This document shows positions 37,348 to 45,593 of a stretch of 64,000 nt of DNA, piece after piece; positions within the stretch are counted from its first letter, which is position 1; each line of letters opens with the position of its first letter. The translations under genes and the position numbers were made by a program. The notes beneath the pieces were generated by a model that worked only from the letters and a program-made list of their open reading frames with translations, had not been told where the DNA came from and made no database searches. The stretch comes from JANMJD01 sp963828405 (GTDB lineage: Bacteria > Actinomycetota > Acidimicrobiia > Acidimicrobiales > Ilumatobacteraceae): NCBI GenBank assembly GCA_963828405.1, contig CAWHEG010000031.1:372001-436000 (forward strand), read 5' to 3'.

Positions 37348-38292
37348 TCATCTCGAGACAAGAGCGAGGGGGCGTTCGCGAAGGACTCGTTCGGCTTCAT
37401 TGCTCATCAACCGGACGATGTCGGCGGCCGGCCGGACAGCATCGATGGAACCCGCGGACTGCCCCATGAAGACAGGGTGGCCGGGCGTCACGATGTCGCT
37501 TTGATGGCGGAGATCCGCCTCGCGTTCGGCCCACTCGTCCGTAAACGCATCGCGCCGAACACGCGCCCCGATGTCTGATGGCCACGGCATCCCAGACGCG
37601 ATGTCGTAGGCGCGGGTGAACACTGTGTCGCCTCCATCGCTCGCGACGATCGCCGCCTTGTAGTCGTCGTCGACTTCGATGGCTTCTGGCGTCGCGAGAA
37701 AGGCGGTTCCGAGCCAGGCGCCATCGGCACCAGCAAGCAACGCGGCCGCCAGTGCGCGCCCGCTCGATATACCTCCTGCGGCAAGCAACGCCACGTTTGG
37801 GTGTCGCTCGGCGATCCCGACCAGGAGTGGGAAGAGACCCATGGTGCCTGTGTGACCTCCCGCCTCAGTGCCCTGAGCGACCAGGACATCAGCACCGGCC
37901 TCGACAGCGAGATCGGCGTCCTCGAAACTCTGGGCCTGACAGATGAGCGGTAGGCCTGCGTCTTTCACCCGGCGAGCCCAATCGCCCGGATCCGAGAAGG
38001 ACAGCGCGATGGCCTCGGGCCGAGCGTCGAGCGCAGCCTGAAAGTGTCCTTCGGTGAAGGGCAGGAACGGGGTGATGAACCCGATCGCGAACGGGCGATC
38101 AGTCAGGTCCCGCACCAGTGCGGCCTGCGCGGTCACCCAGCCGGGCCCTTCGGCATGGAGGCCGCCGAACGAGCCCATGCCTCCTGCTGCGGCCACGCCA
38201 GCGGCCAGCGTCGCTCCACTGTGCATCGCCATCGGTGCAGACATGATCGGGTGTTGAAGGCCGAACATCTCAGTGAAGCGGGTGCGGATCAT
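37348..38292 (-). CDS. Nitronate monooxygenase-like FMN enzyme
   Basis: The 314-residue protein starts MIRTRFTEMFGLQHPIMSAP, the family beginning. It is a TIM barrel with AAGGMGSFGGLHAEGPGWVT, then AGADVLVAQGTEAGGHTGTM (FMN phosphate region with the conserved His), and LLAAGGISSGRALAAALLAG followed by ADGAWLGTAFLATPE. Nitronate monooxygenases oxidise alkyl nitronates using FMN; many family members have other, unknown roles. Third codon positions are less G/C-biased than in most of the window, and it lies in the T/G-rich stretch with vapBC, suggesting transfer. An upstream in-frame extension was rejected for lack of similarity. Confidence 0.9.
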   Translation of the reverse strand: MIRTRFTEMFGLQHPIMSAPMAMHSGATLAAGVAAAGGMGSFGGLHAEGPGWVTAQAALVRDLTDRPFAIGFITPFLPFTEGHFQAALDARPEAIALSFSDPGDWARRVKDAGLPLICQAQSFEDADLAVEAGADVLVAQGTEAGGHTGTMGLFPLLVGIAERHPNVALLAAGGISSGRALAAALLAGADGAWLGTAFLATPEAIEVDDDYKAAIVASDGGDTVFTRAYDIASGMPWPSDIGARVRRDAFTDEWAEREADLRHQSDIVTPGHPVFMGQSAGSIDAVRPAADIVRLMSNEAERVLRERPLALVSR

Positions 38293-38356
38293 GAGTCGAT
38301 GGTAGATGGCGAGGCCGTCGAAATGGACTCCAGCATCATCGCCGAAGTGCCGGTCG

Positions 38357-38677
38357 GTGACTACCCCTCTTCGCACTCCAGTCGACGCAACCGACGTCGA
38401 CGGGCCCAACGAGACGACGAGCAAGGATCTCACGTACATCACTGGGTCGGGCCTGACCGAGGGCGACGTGGAGACCGCCCTTGCGCGAGCCATCTCGGGC
38501 TTGCATGCCCTCGGCATGGAGATCGGAGATCCGACTTCCGTCGAACAAGGTGCGGTGGTCGCAGCTCACGTAGCGGTGTTCGCCCAGGCTGGTCTCAGCG
38601 AGGCGCCGGAGGGCATGTCCGTCGTCCAGATCGGCGTGGCATCGGTCGACGTCGACCTTGCCTGGGCGCCTGAGTAG
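38357..38677 (+). CDS. Possible protein of unknown function
   Basis: An open frame of about 106 codons from a GTG ends with a plausible soluble sequence: KDLTYITGSGLTEGDVETAL, ARAISGLHALGMEIGDPTSV and VVAAHVAVFAQAGLSEAPEG. I do not recognise it. The first ~25 residues look non-coding, so it may be a decayed 3' fragment of a larger gene or a real short gene with a different start. It starts 65 bases after the divergent nitronate monooxygenase. The next ~230 bases up to 38911 hold nothing I can support. Confidence 0.35.
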   Translation: MTTPLRTPVDATDVDGPNETTSKDLTYITGSGLTEGDVETALARAISGLHALGMEIGDPTSVEQGAVVAAHVAVFAQAGLSEAPEGMSVVQIGVASVDVDLAWAPE

Positions 38678-38911
38678 TCGCGACGCCGCGTGGACCGGCG
38701 TAGGCGTGGTTGTCGAGGCAGAATGTGGCGTGGGGATCGTTCGTCTTGACCATGTTCATTTGGCGATGTCCGCTGGACGCGAGGCAGAGGCGGTCGCGTT
38801 CGACGAAGGAGTGCCTCGCGTCCCTCACGTTCCGAAGCTCGATCACCTCGCGGGTCGCGGTGGCTGCGAGTTCGAGGACGAAGACCCGAACGTTCGTCCT
38901 CGGTTCTCGTC

Positions 38912-39256
38912 GTGAGTGACGCTGAGTCGGTGCCTGACACGGCCCGAGCGGAGGGCAGGTTCGTGGCGTTGCGCATCGTGTTGGGCGTGATTGTCGGGTT
39001 GGTGTGGGCCGGGTACATGCTGGCACTCGTCGCTCTCGGCGGCTGCGACGCGTTTGGTGGCCGATGCGATGGGACGAGCCCGCCACTGCTCGAAGATGAC
39101 GTCGCTGGCGGCGCGTTCATCGGTACGGCGGCCGCCACCTGGATGTTGTGGTGGTTGCGTCGCCCGTCGATACGGCAGGCAGCTGTCGGTGTTTCGGTCG
39201 GGTTCGTCGTGGCTGTCGTCGTGGCGTTCATAGCGCGTGGTGTCGCTCATGGTTGA
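38912..39256 (+). CDS. Small integral membrane protein, unknown function
   Basis: The 114-residue protein starts with GTG (MSDAESVPDTARAEGRFVAL). Three hydrophobic segments are seen: about residues 20-43 (LRIVLGVIVGLVWAGYMLAL), about 66-82 (GGAFIGTAAATWMLWWL) and about 88-110. Two cysteines (GGCDAFGGRCDG) lie in the loop between the first and second segments, probably outside, and could form a disulfide. No family recognised. It belongs to the relaxed-codon stretch 36.2-39.3 kb. Confidence 0.6.
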   Translation: MSDAESVPDTARAEGRFVALRIVLGVIVGLVWAGYMLALVALGGCDAFGGRCDGTSPPLLEDDVAGGAFIGTAAATWMLWWLRRPSIRQAAVGVSVGFVVAVVVAFIARGVAHG

Positions 39257-39298
39257 ACCTCCCGGCCGCGATCGTCACCCGGCCGCAACGGAGGTTGG

Positions 39299-39338
39299 CC
39301 CGGGGTCACCAGCCGATGCCCGGGGTCACCAGCCGATG
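39299..39338. repeat. 20-bp tandem duplication at the end of the membrane-partner gene
   Basis: The unit cccggggtcaccagccgatg occurs twice in direct tandem (39299-39318 and 39319-39338). The copy at 39319-39338 contains the stop codon and last codons (IGW-stop) of the minus-strand gene. The other copy lies just downstream of it, in a different register relative to that gene. Confidence 0.9.
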
Positions 39339-40588
39339 GAGGAGTAGACGCCCGACATCGGCAGCTCCTGCCCGCCCCCCGGCGCCTCGACCACGAGGCT
39401 GCCGTCGACGGTCAGGCGGGCCAGCCAGCCGCCGGCCGGATCGAGGGAGATCGCCGTGCACGGCGACGCAAGGAGCTGCCACACCTGCTCGGCCCCCGAA
39501 CCGGGCTGGATCCACGTCCGCTGGGCCGGGGCGACCCCGTCGGCGGGGTTTCGGCGCTGGGCGACCACCAGCAGCCCGTCGACAGAGGAGCCGGCGAAGC
39601 TGACGTCGACGGCGTCGACGGCGCCGGTCAGGTACTCGCCGTCGATCGTCGAGGCAGCCAGGGGCGAGGTCAGCGTCGCATCCATCGTCGTGACGGTCCA
39701 CACCGGCCCGCCGTGGCCGAGGAGGGCGATCGCCTCGTTGCCGAACCAGGCGTAGTCGACCACGTTCGAGCCAGGGATCAGGCCGAGGTGCTCCACGGCA
39801 TCCGACAGCGCATGGACCTCGATGTCGCCCGCGGCCGTGCGGGCCACCCACATCGAGCCGTCCGGGCTGAGCTTCGGGTCGGTCCCCTGACCCCAGGTCA
39901 GGGTGGTGCCGGGATGGTCGATCGATGCGGCCCGCACCGTACCGGTGACCTGGTCGGCGTAGTAGGCGAACCCGTCCGGGGTGGTCCCGCCGGCAATGAG
40001 GACGGCCGGCGAAACCCCCGCCGCCGAACCTCCGTCGGAGGAGGCGTGCGCGACGAGCACGGTCGGGTTCCCCGTCGCCGTGTCGATCACCACCAGGTCG
40101 CCGTTGGCGTCGACGGCCGCCAGCCGGCCGGGCGCCTCGGGGACCGGATCGACCGTGACGGTCGTCGTCGGGCCGGCCAGTGCCCTCGACGACGTCGTTG
40201 CGGCGGCCACGTCGGTAGTCGGGGCGGAGGGCTCGGATCCCGCGGCGACGGGAGGCTCGGTGACGGCCGGGGCGGGCTCGGTGGCCGTCGGAGCGACGGT
40301 CACCACCGCCGGCGCCGCCGTACGGACGGCCTGCACCGTGATCGGCAGGACCGGCGCCGGCAGGGGGGTCGGGGCCCCGGATGCGGGGGCGAGGGCGAGC
40401 TCGCCCGCGGACGGCCCGGCGTCGCGCGCCATCAGGGCGATGCCGCCGATCCCGGCGGCGAACGCCGCCGACGCGGTGAGCACCGCCACCCGCTGACGGC
40501 GGCGGATGCGGTGCGCTCGGGCGATCACCGAGATGATGTGCACCTCGGTGACCTGCGGCGGCCGCGGATCCTTCAACTCGTCGAACAT
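39326..40588 (-). CDS. Membrane-anchored partner of the ECF sigma factor, anti-sigma-like
   Basis: The 420-residue protein has a short cytoplasmic N-terminus (MFDELKDPRPPQVTEVHIIS), one membrane helix near residues 37-55 (RVAVLTASAAFAAGIGGIAL) and a Pro/Thr/Ala-rich stretch to about 150. The large external part has repeated beta-rich segments, such as DGSMWVARTAAGDIEVHALS, like a beta-propeller. It begins one base after the ECF sigma gene, so it is co-made. The position and topology suggest an anti-sigma or sensor protein, but the zinc anti-sigma motif (HxxxCxxC) is absent, so that role is inferred from context only. Confidence 0.65.
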   Translation of the reverse strand: MFDELKDPRPPQVTEVHIISVIARAHRIRRRQRVAVLTASAAFAAGIGGIALMARDAGPSAGELALAPASGAPTPLPAPVLPITVQAVRTAAPAVVTVAPTATEPAPAVTEPPVAAGSEPSAPTTDVAAATTSSRALAGPTTTVTVDPVPEAPGRLAAVDANGDLVVIDTATGNPTVLVAHASSDGGSAAGVSPAVLIAGGTTPDGFAYYADQVTGTVRAASIDHPGTTLTWGQGTDPKLSPDGSMWVARTAAGDIEVHALSDAVEHLGLIPGSNVVDYAWFGNEAIALLGHGGPVWTVTTMDATLTSPLAASTIDGEYLTGAVDAVDVSFAGSSVDGLLVVAQRRNPADGVAPAQRTWIQPGSGAEQVWQLLASPCTAISLDPAGGWLARLTVDGSLVVEAPGGGQELPMSGVYSSIGW

Positions 40589-40589
40589 C

Positions 40590-41075
40590 TCACCCCTCCA
40601 CCGCCATCGACGGGCCCATCAACGCATGCAGCCGGTCGAGACCCCGCGACACCGTGCTCTTCACGGTGCCCAGCGACCACCCGAGTGCCTCGGCGACGTC
40701 GCGTTCCGGGAGGTCGGCCAGGTAGCGCAGGGCGACCGCCTCCCGCTGGCGCCGGGGCAGCTTGCCCAGCGCCTCGACGAGCAGGCGTCGCCGCTCGAAC
40801 GCGACGTGCTCGTCGGTCCCCCACTCCGGCGATTCGATCACGATCCGCCTGCCCCGGGTGAGCTTGCGCCCCCGGTCGATCGCCTGATTGATGGCGACGC
40901 GGGCGACGAACGGCTCGGCATGATCGACGATCACCGACCAGCGGACGAGGGCGCGGGCACAGGCCTCCTGGGCGCAGTCCTCGGCCTCCTCCCGGTTGCC
41001 GAGGATCGGATAGGCGGCGCGGTAGGCGACCCTGAACAGCCGATCGAAGGCCAGTTCGAAGTCGTGATCGATCAC
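40590..41075 (-). CDS. ECF RNA polymerase sigma factor
   Basis: The 161-residue protein has sigma region 2 (FELAFDRLFRVAYRAAYPIL, GNREEAEDCAQEACARALVR) and region 4 (LGKLPRRQREAVALRYLADL, ERDVAEALGWSLGTVKSTVS), with no regions 1 or 3, as in extracytoplasmic-function sigmas of the SigE/SigM-like actinobacterial group. It directs RNA polymerase to GGAAC...CGTT-type promoters. Such a promoter (41082-41110) sits just before its own GTG, so it should amplify itself. The downstream membrane protein is its likely partner. Confidence 0.92.
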   Translation of the reverse strand: MIDHDFELAFDRLFRVAYRAAYPILGNREEAEDCAQEACARALVRWSVIVDHAEPFVARVAINQAIDRGRKLTRGRRIVIESPEWGTDEHVAFERRRLLVEALGKLPRRQREAVALRYLADLPERDVAEALGWSLGTVKSTVSRGLDRLHALMGPSMAVEG

Positions 41076-41081
41076 AGCACA

Positions 41082-41110
41082 TCAACGTACGGCGTGGACC
41101 GGAGGTTCCA
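41082..41110 (-). promoter_or_regulatory. ECF-type autoregulatory promoter
   Basis: On the minus strand TGGAAC (41105-41110), a 17-base spacer (41088-41104) and CGTTGA (41082-41087) fit the ECF consensus GGAAC-N16/18-CGTT very well. The -10 element ends six bases before the sigma gene's GTG (41073-41075), so transcription would begin at or next to the start codon: a leaderless mRNA. No ribosome-binding site is visible, which agrees. Confidence 0.6.
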
Positions 41111-41172
41111 CACTGCGCCGTCAGCGGGGGGATTCCTGCCTCCGGCGACCGCGCCGACCTACTGTGGCCGCC

Positions 41173-41889
41173 ATGCCGATCCACCTCCGGGCATCCGCCG
41201 ACGACTACGCCCCCAACGTCCTGTGCCCGGGTGATCCCCGCCGGGCCACGTACATCGCCGAACACTTCTTCGACCCGGGGGCACGTTGTGTCAACACCGA
41301 ACGCGGACTGCTCGGGTACACCGGCACGTTCGAGGGCAGACCGGTCAGCGTCCAGACGACGGGCATGGGGTCGCCGTCGGCCGGCATCGTGTTCGAGGAG
41401 CTGGTGATGCTCGGCGCCCGCCGGCTCGTGCGCGTCGGCACCTGCGGCGGTCTCCAACCGCGGACCCGGATGGGCGACACGGTGATCGCGGTGAGCGCCT
41501 CGGCCGACGACGCCACCGCGCTGCGCTACGCCGACATGCCCGGCTACGCGCCGACCGCCAGCTGGAACCTCGTCGCCGCGGCCGCCGCACTTGTCGGGCA
41601 GGCATCGTCGCGGGCCGTCCATGTCGGGCCGATCGTGACGAGCGGACTGTTCTACGACCCCGACCCGCAGATGTTCGGCCGGTGGCGCCACCTCGGGCAT
41701 CTGGGTGTCGAGATGGAGGCCTCGATGCTCTACACCATCGCCGCGGTCAAGGGGATCGAAGCGCTGGCGATGATGGTCGTCAGCGATGTGCTCGGGGAGA
41801 CGGAGCATGTCGAGCGGATCTCCGACGAGGAGCTCAAGGCGGGCGTCGACCAGCTGCTGCGCGTCGCCTGCCGGGTCGTGACGAGCTGA
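41173..41889 (+). CDS. deoD: Purine nucleoside phosphorylase, DeoD type
   Basis: The 238-residue protein matches hexameric (DeoD/Udp-type) nucleoside phosphorylases: VLCPGDPRRATYIAEHF with the phosphate-binding Arg, RGLLGYTGTFEGRPVSVQTT, GMGSPSAGIVFEEL, LVRVGTCGGL, the ribose-binding VEMEAS and the base-side Asp in MVVSDVLG. It splits purine nucleosides with phosphate to base plus ribose-1-phosphate. The ATG at 41173 is preferred to a GTG three codons earlier. It is divergent from the sigma gene and converges with the TetR gene, 4 bases away. Specificity for purine versus uridine cannot be fixed by eye. Confidence 0.85.
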   Translation: MPIHLRASADDYAPNVLCPGDPRRATYIAEHFFDPGARCVNTERGLLGYTGTFEGRPVSVQTTGMGSPSAGIVFEELVMLGARRLVRVGTCGGLQPRTRMGDTVIAVSASADDATALRYADMPGYAPTASWNLVAAAAALVGQASSRAVHVGPIVTSGLFYDPDPQMFGRWRHLGHLGVEMEASMLYTIAAVKGIEALAMMVVSDVLGETEHVERISDEELKAGVDQLLRVACRVVTS

Positions 41890-41893
41890 GGTC

Positions 41894-42487
41894 TCAGCCG
41901 CTCTGGACGCGGTGGATGGCCCGCAGGCCCGCCCAGGCAAGGTCGGAGACCTGCTGGGCGATCACGTCGGGGTCGAACCGCAGGCCGTCGTTGATCAGCC
42001 GGCGGCTCACGCCCTCGGCCAGGCCGGCCAGGCCGTGGGCGATCGTGCGGCGGTGCTGCTCGTCGACATCGACGGCGATCAGCGGGGCGATCGCCTCGGC
42101 GGTGTGATCGACCACCTTGCGCACGGCGTCGGTGAACTCGGCCTCGGACGGGGCGCCACTGGCGAACAGCAGCATGAAGGCGTCGCGGTCCTCGTGCACC
42201 CAGTGGAAGTAGGCCCGGAACCCCTGCTCGGTCTGGGCCTTGCCGCTCACCGCATTGCTCGTCGCCTTCGAGATCGCCTCGATCAACTTGCCGCCGACCG
42301 CCTCGAGCAGGGCGAGGTAGAGCTCCCGTTTGGAGTCGAAGTGCTGGTACAGCACCGGCTTGGTCACGCCCGCCGCGTCGGCGATCTCGTTCATCGACGC
42401 ACCGTGGTAGCCGAGGCGGGCGAACACCTCGAGGGCGACGTCGAGCAACTGCTCGCGGCGGGCAGGGGCGGTGAGGCGGGCGGACAT
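41894..42487 (-). CDS. TetR family transcriptional regulator
   Basis: The 197-residue protein has the TetR DNA-binding domain at residues 10-55: REQLLDVALEVFARLGYHGA, SMNEIADAAGVTKPVLYQHF, then DSKRELYLALLEA. The C-terminal ligand domain is unremarkable. A near-perfect palindrome (42488-42507) touches its start codon and is very likely its own operator. The target could be itself and the small membrane gene upstream (42546-42827, same strand). Ligand unknown. Confidence 0.92.
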   Translation of the reverse strand: MSARLTAPARREQLLDVALEVFARLGYHGASMNEIADAAGVTKPVLYQHFDSKRELYLALLEAVGGKLIEAISKATSNAVSGKAQTEQGFRAYFHWVHEDRDAFMLLFASGAPSEAEFTDAVRKVVDHTAEAIAPLIAVDVDEQHRRTIAHGLAGLAEGVSRRLINDGLRFDPDVIAQQVSDLAWAGLRAIHRVQSG

Positions 42488-42507
42488 CGGTTACTGCATG
42501 GTAACCG
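42488..42507. promoter_or_regulatory. Putative TetR operator palindrome
   Basis: CGGTTAC, a six-base spacer TGCATG and GTAACCG form a 20-base inverted repeat with perfect 7-base arms. It directly abuts the ATG of the TetR gene. TetR-type dimers bind such sites. Because it touches the start codon it may block transcription or the ribosome. Confidence 0.65.
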
Positions 42508-42545
42508 ACACCTTGCGACGTTCCCCAAGCACCTGGCGGCGTCCG

Positions 42546-42827
42546 TTACACGCCCCTCTCGCGGTCCTCACGCTCGGCGGCCTTGACCGCGTAGCCGAGC
42601 ACCAGCGCCGGGGCGAGCAGCACCGATCCGGCGATCATGCACGTCGTGATGATCGCCACCATCGTGCCGTTGAACGAGAAGGCGAAGGCGATGACGAACA
42701 CGGCGATCGCCACGGCGAACAGCAGGTAGCCGAGGCGGTTGGCGATCCGGGTCCAGTGGGCAACCTGCGCCCGCCGCGCCCGGACGGGGTCGCCTGCGGT
42801 ATCGGACGGGACGCGGCGTTCGCTCAT
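42546..42827 (-). CDS. Small membrane protein, two helices
   Basis: The 93-residue protein starts MSERRVPSDTAGDPVRARRA. It has two hydrophobic segments, about residues 33-53 (LGYLLFAVAIAVFVIAFAFS) and 58-80 (VAIITTCMIAGSVLLAPALV), and ends with a charged tail (KAAEREDRERGV). The frame extends further upstream but the MSERR start is more protein-like. No family name can be given. It lies 58 bases upstream of the TetR gene on the same strand. Confidence 0.65.
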   Translation of the reverse strand: MSERRVPSDTAGDPVRARRAQVAHWTRIANRLGYLLFAVAIAVFVIAFAFSFNGTMVAIITTCMIAGSVLLAPALVLGYAVKAAEREDRERGV

Positions 42828-42946
42828 CGCCCCATCGTTGCCGACAGGTGGCGTCGCACGCCATGTCCTCGCCGTGGGCAGCGAGATCCACGGCACTGCC
42901 GCCCCGCTCACCGGGCGCTGACGGTCGTGCTCGCCAACGGGCTCTG

Positions 42947-44335
42947 TCAGACGACGGTGAACGAGGCGCGCCCGAGGTCGGCCTCGACCCGGTCGAGCCT
43001 GACGGTCAACCGATCACCGGGCTCACGGCCGCGGACCTCGACCCGGGCGATGATCGCCGGTTCGTCGATCTGCACCTTCACGCCGCCGCGCTGATCGATG
43101 TCGATCACCCCGGCCTTGAACTCCTCGCCGACGCGGCCGAGCAGCGAGACCGCCTCGACCAGGTCGATCACCTCACGTTCGATCCTCGACGTGCGGGCCT
43201 CGGCCGTGTCCATCACCTCGGGCAGGCGCTCGAACGCCTCGAGGACATCGCCGGAGAGGTGTCGTCCCTCGCTGAGCGCCACCACCGCAGCGAGCACATA
43301 GCGGTCGGCGAGGCGGCGCAACGGGGCCGTGGCATGCGCGTAGGTCGCGGCGATCGCTGAGTGCCAGGGCCGGACCCCGGCGGTGAACGGGGCGTAGCTC
43401 GCTCCCCCCGATGCTCGGCGCACCGAAAGCAGGAATGCGGCAGCCTTGGGGTCGGTGGTCGGCAGCGTCCGGATGAAGCGTTCGAGCGGGACGTCGCCGC
43501 CCCAGTTCAGCCCGAGGCAGCGCGCGGCGTGGCGGAGGCCCTTGACCTCGCGGGCGTCGGGCTCGGCCATCACCCGGAACAACCCGACGCCTGCGGAGAG
43601 CATCGCCTCGGCGACGGCCAGGTTGGCGGCCAGCGACATCGTCGCGTTGTCGTCCTCACTGACCAGTCGGGGGCGGATGCGCAGTTCGTAGCCACCGTCC
43701 ACGGTGTCGACGATCTCCTGCTCGGGGAACTCGACGCGGCTGGCCCCGCGGCGGTCCTCGGCGGTCCGGATGCGGCGCGCCAGCTCGGTGAGCTCGGGGG
43801 GGAGGTCGTCGCGGGTCACCGCGTCGTAGGCGAGCTTGGCCCGGCTGCGGATCATCGCCCGCTCCGCGGCGCGCAGCGACGCCCGGCCGGCGGGATCGAC
43901 CGTCACCGTGAGCACGACGGCAGGGCGGGGGCCGTCGGGGAGCAGGCTGGTGGCGGCCTCGGCCAGAGCCGGCGGGTAGACCCCTGCCTTGCCGTCGGGC
44001 AGATAGACGGTCAGTGCCCGCCGCCACGCCTCCACGTCGAGCGGGGAGCCGGGCGTCACGAAGGCGTCGACGTCGGCGATCGCGTAGTGCAGCACGACGT
44101 CGTCGCCATCCACCGAGAAGGCGAAGGCCTGGTCGAGGTCGGTCGACGTGGCCGGATCGAGGGTGACGAAGGGCAGATCGGTGCGGTCGGGGCGATCGCC
44201 AGGGCGGAAATCGGCGGCCGCTCGCCGGGCCAGTTCGTCGAACCCCGCCGGGAAACCGTCGGGCACCTCGTGTTCATCGCGCAGACGGGCCAGACCGCGG
44301 CTGAGCACTCGGTCGTGGGTGGTGTCGCGGGTCAT
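42947..44335 (-). CDS. RNB-domain 3'-5' exoribonuclease
   Basis: The 462-residue protein is a compact RNase II/RNase R relative. The RNB active site is TLDPATSTDLDQAFAF: the first three acidic positions are kept, and the last Asp of the E. coli pattern (DMDD) is Gln, as in many actinobacterial members. HYAIADVDAFV, VYLPDGKAGVYPPALAEAAT and ATYAHATAPLRRLADRYVLA are further RNB hallmarks. It lacks N-terminal cold-shock domains and has only a short C-terminal S1-like part (ARVEVRGREPGDRLTVRLDR). It degrades single-stranded RNA one nucleotide at a time. It lies 40 bases downstream of mreB. Confidence 0.9.
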   Translation of the reverse strand: MTRDTTHDRVLSRGLARLRDEHEVPDGFPAGFDELARRAAADFRPGDRPDRTDLPFVTLDPATSTDLDQAFAFSVDGDDVVLHYAIADVDAFVTPGSPLDVEAWRRALTVYLPDGKAGVYPPALAEAATSLLPDGPRPAVVLTVTVDPAGRASLRAAERAMIRSRAKLAYDAVTRDDLPPELTELARRIRTAEDRRGASRVEFPEQEIVDTVDGGYELRIRPRLVSEDDNATMSLAANLAVAEAMLSAGVGLFRVMAEPDAREVKGLRHAARCLGLNWGGDVPLERFIRTLPTTDPKAAAFLLSVRRASGGASYAPFTAGVRPWHSAIAATYAHATAPLRRLADRYVLAAVVALSEGRHLSGDVLEAFERLPEVMDTAEARTSRIEREVIDLVEAVSLLGRVGEEFKAGVIDIDQRGGVKVQIDEPAIIARVEVRGREPGDRLTVRLDRVEADLGRASFTVV

Positions 44336-44375
44336 CGACCGGCGGGTTCGGCGACCGCAGCGACGGCAGACCTGG

Positions 44376-45380
44376 TCAACGCCGGGCGCCCATGAACATC
44401 GTCTTGAGCGCTTCGTAGTGCTCGATGCAGTGCCCGGCGCCCAGCACGACCGCCTCGAGCGGCATCGGCGACATGTGCACCGGCACCTGCGTCTCGCGCT
44501 CGATCCGCTGCGCCAGGCCGCGGAGCATGCCGCCGCCGCCGCACAGGAACATGCCGCGGATGAGGAAGTCCTGGGCCAGTTCGGCGGGCGCCTTCGACAG
44601 GCAGCGGATCACGGACTGCACGATGGCGGCGACCACGTCCTCGATCGCCCCGCGGATCTCCTCGGGGGTGAGCGTGACGGTCTTGGGCAGACCGCTCATC
44701 AGGTCACGGCCCCGCACCTCGGCATGGGATTCGTCGGGCGTCGGGTCGGCCGAGCCGATCGCCACCTTGATCTCCTCGGCCGTCCGCTCCCCGATGGCGA
44801 TGCCGTGCTCCCGCCGTACGTAGCTCTGGATCGCCGTGTCGATGTCGAACGAGCCGACCCGCACCGCCTCGAGGGCGACGATGCCCCCGAGGGAGATGAC
44901 GGCCGTCTCGCTCGTGCCGCCGCCGATGTCGATGACCATGTTGCCGACGGGCTCGTCGATCGGCAGGTCGGCGCCGATCGCCGCGGCCATCGGCTGCTCG
45001 ATCAACTGGGCGTCGGCCGCCCCGGCCCGGCGGGCAGCGTCGGTCACCGCACGACGCTCGACCTCGGTGATCGCCGACGGCACACAGATCACCACCTTCG
45101 GGCGGTTGAACCTGGTGACTCCCACCCGTTGGAGCAGCAGCCGGATCATCTTCTCGGTGATCTGGAAGTCGGTGATCGCCCCGCCGCGCAACGGTCGAAC
45201 GGCCACGATGTAGCCGGGCGTCCGCCCGATCATCTGCCAGGCGTCGCGCCCCGTGGCGAGGACCTCACCGGTCTGGCGGTTGAGGGCGATGACCGAAGGC
45301 TCGTTGAGCACGATGCCCCGGCCCTTCATGTACACCAGCGTGTTCGCGGTACCGAGGTCGATGGCGAGGTCGCGGGCCAC
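44376..45380 (-). CDS. mreB: Rod-shape-determining protein MreB
   Basis: The 334-residue protein is a bacterial actin: phosphate-1 loop AIDLGTANTLVYMKGRGIVL, phosphate-2 loop MVIDIGGGTSETAVISLGGI, adenosine-binding GMFLCGGGGMLRGLAQRIE and the VPSAITEVERRAVTDAARRA connection. MreB filaments guide cell-wall synthesis in rod-shaped cells. It is not followed by mreC/mreD here, which recalls Mbl- or MreBH-type second copies; whether another mreB exists elsewhere is not visible. GTG start at 45378-45380, 3 bases after the small membrane gene. Confidence 0.93.
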   Translation of the reverse strand: MARDLAIDLGTANTLVYMKGRGIVLNEPSVIALNRQTGEVLATGRDAWQMIGRTPGYIVAVRPLRGGAITDFQITEKMIRLLLQRVGVTRFNRPKVVICVPSAITEVERRAVTDAARRAGAADAQLIEQPMAAAIGADLPIDEPVGNMVIDIGGGTSETAVISLGGIVALEAVRVGSFDIDTAIQSYVRREHGIAIGERTAEEIKVAIGSADPTPDESHAEVRGRDLMSGLPKTVTLTPEEIRGAIEDVVAAIVQSVIRCLSKAPAELAQDFLIRGMFLCGGGGMLRGLAQRIERETQVPVHMSPMPLEAVVLGAGHCIEHYEALKTMFMGARR

Positions 45381-45383
45381 CGC

Positions 45384-45593
45384 TTACTCACCCGGCCGTT
45401 CGCGGCGACGACGGCCGTCCTGCACCCGGTCGATCACTTCGCGGCGGGCATCGGACGACAGGGCATCCATGTGCGCGCGGTGGCGCGACAGGCCCTCGAT
45501 CGAGCCGCCGCGGGGCCTGCGGCCGCGCAGGAAGACGACGGCGACACCCGCCGCCATGATCAACACGGCCAAGACGATTGCTGCGGTCTTCAT
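45384..45593 (-). CDS. Small single-pass membrane protein between moaE and mreB
   Basis: The 69-residue protein starts MKTAAIVLAVLIMAAGVAVV, one membrane helix, followed by the basic cytoplasmic tail FLRGRRPRGGSIEGLSRHRA and SDARREVIDRVQDGRRRRER. The ATG overlaps the moaE stop by four bases (ATGA), and mreB follows after three bases, so it is clearly part of this operon. Function unknown; a positively charged tail could bind lipid or MreB, which is only a guess. Confidence 0.7.
   Translation of the reverse strand: MKTAAIVLAVLIMAAGVAVVFLRGRRPRGGSIEGLSRHRAHMDALSSDARREVIDRVQDGRRRRERPGE

Noticed and set aside
38658..38915. 85-codon plus-strand frame and several opposite frames in 38.6-39.1 kb
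   Set aside because: No motif, no ribosome-binding site, and competing frames of similar quality; left as unassigned.
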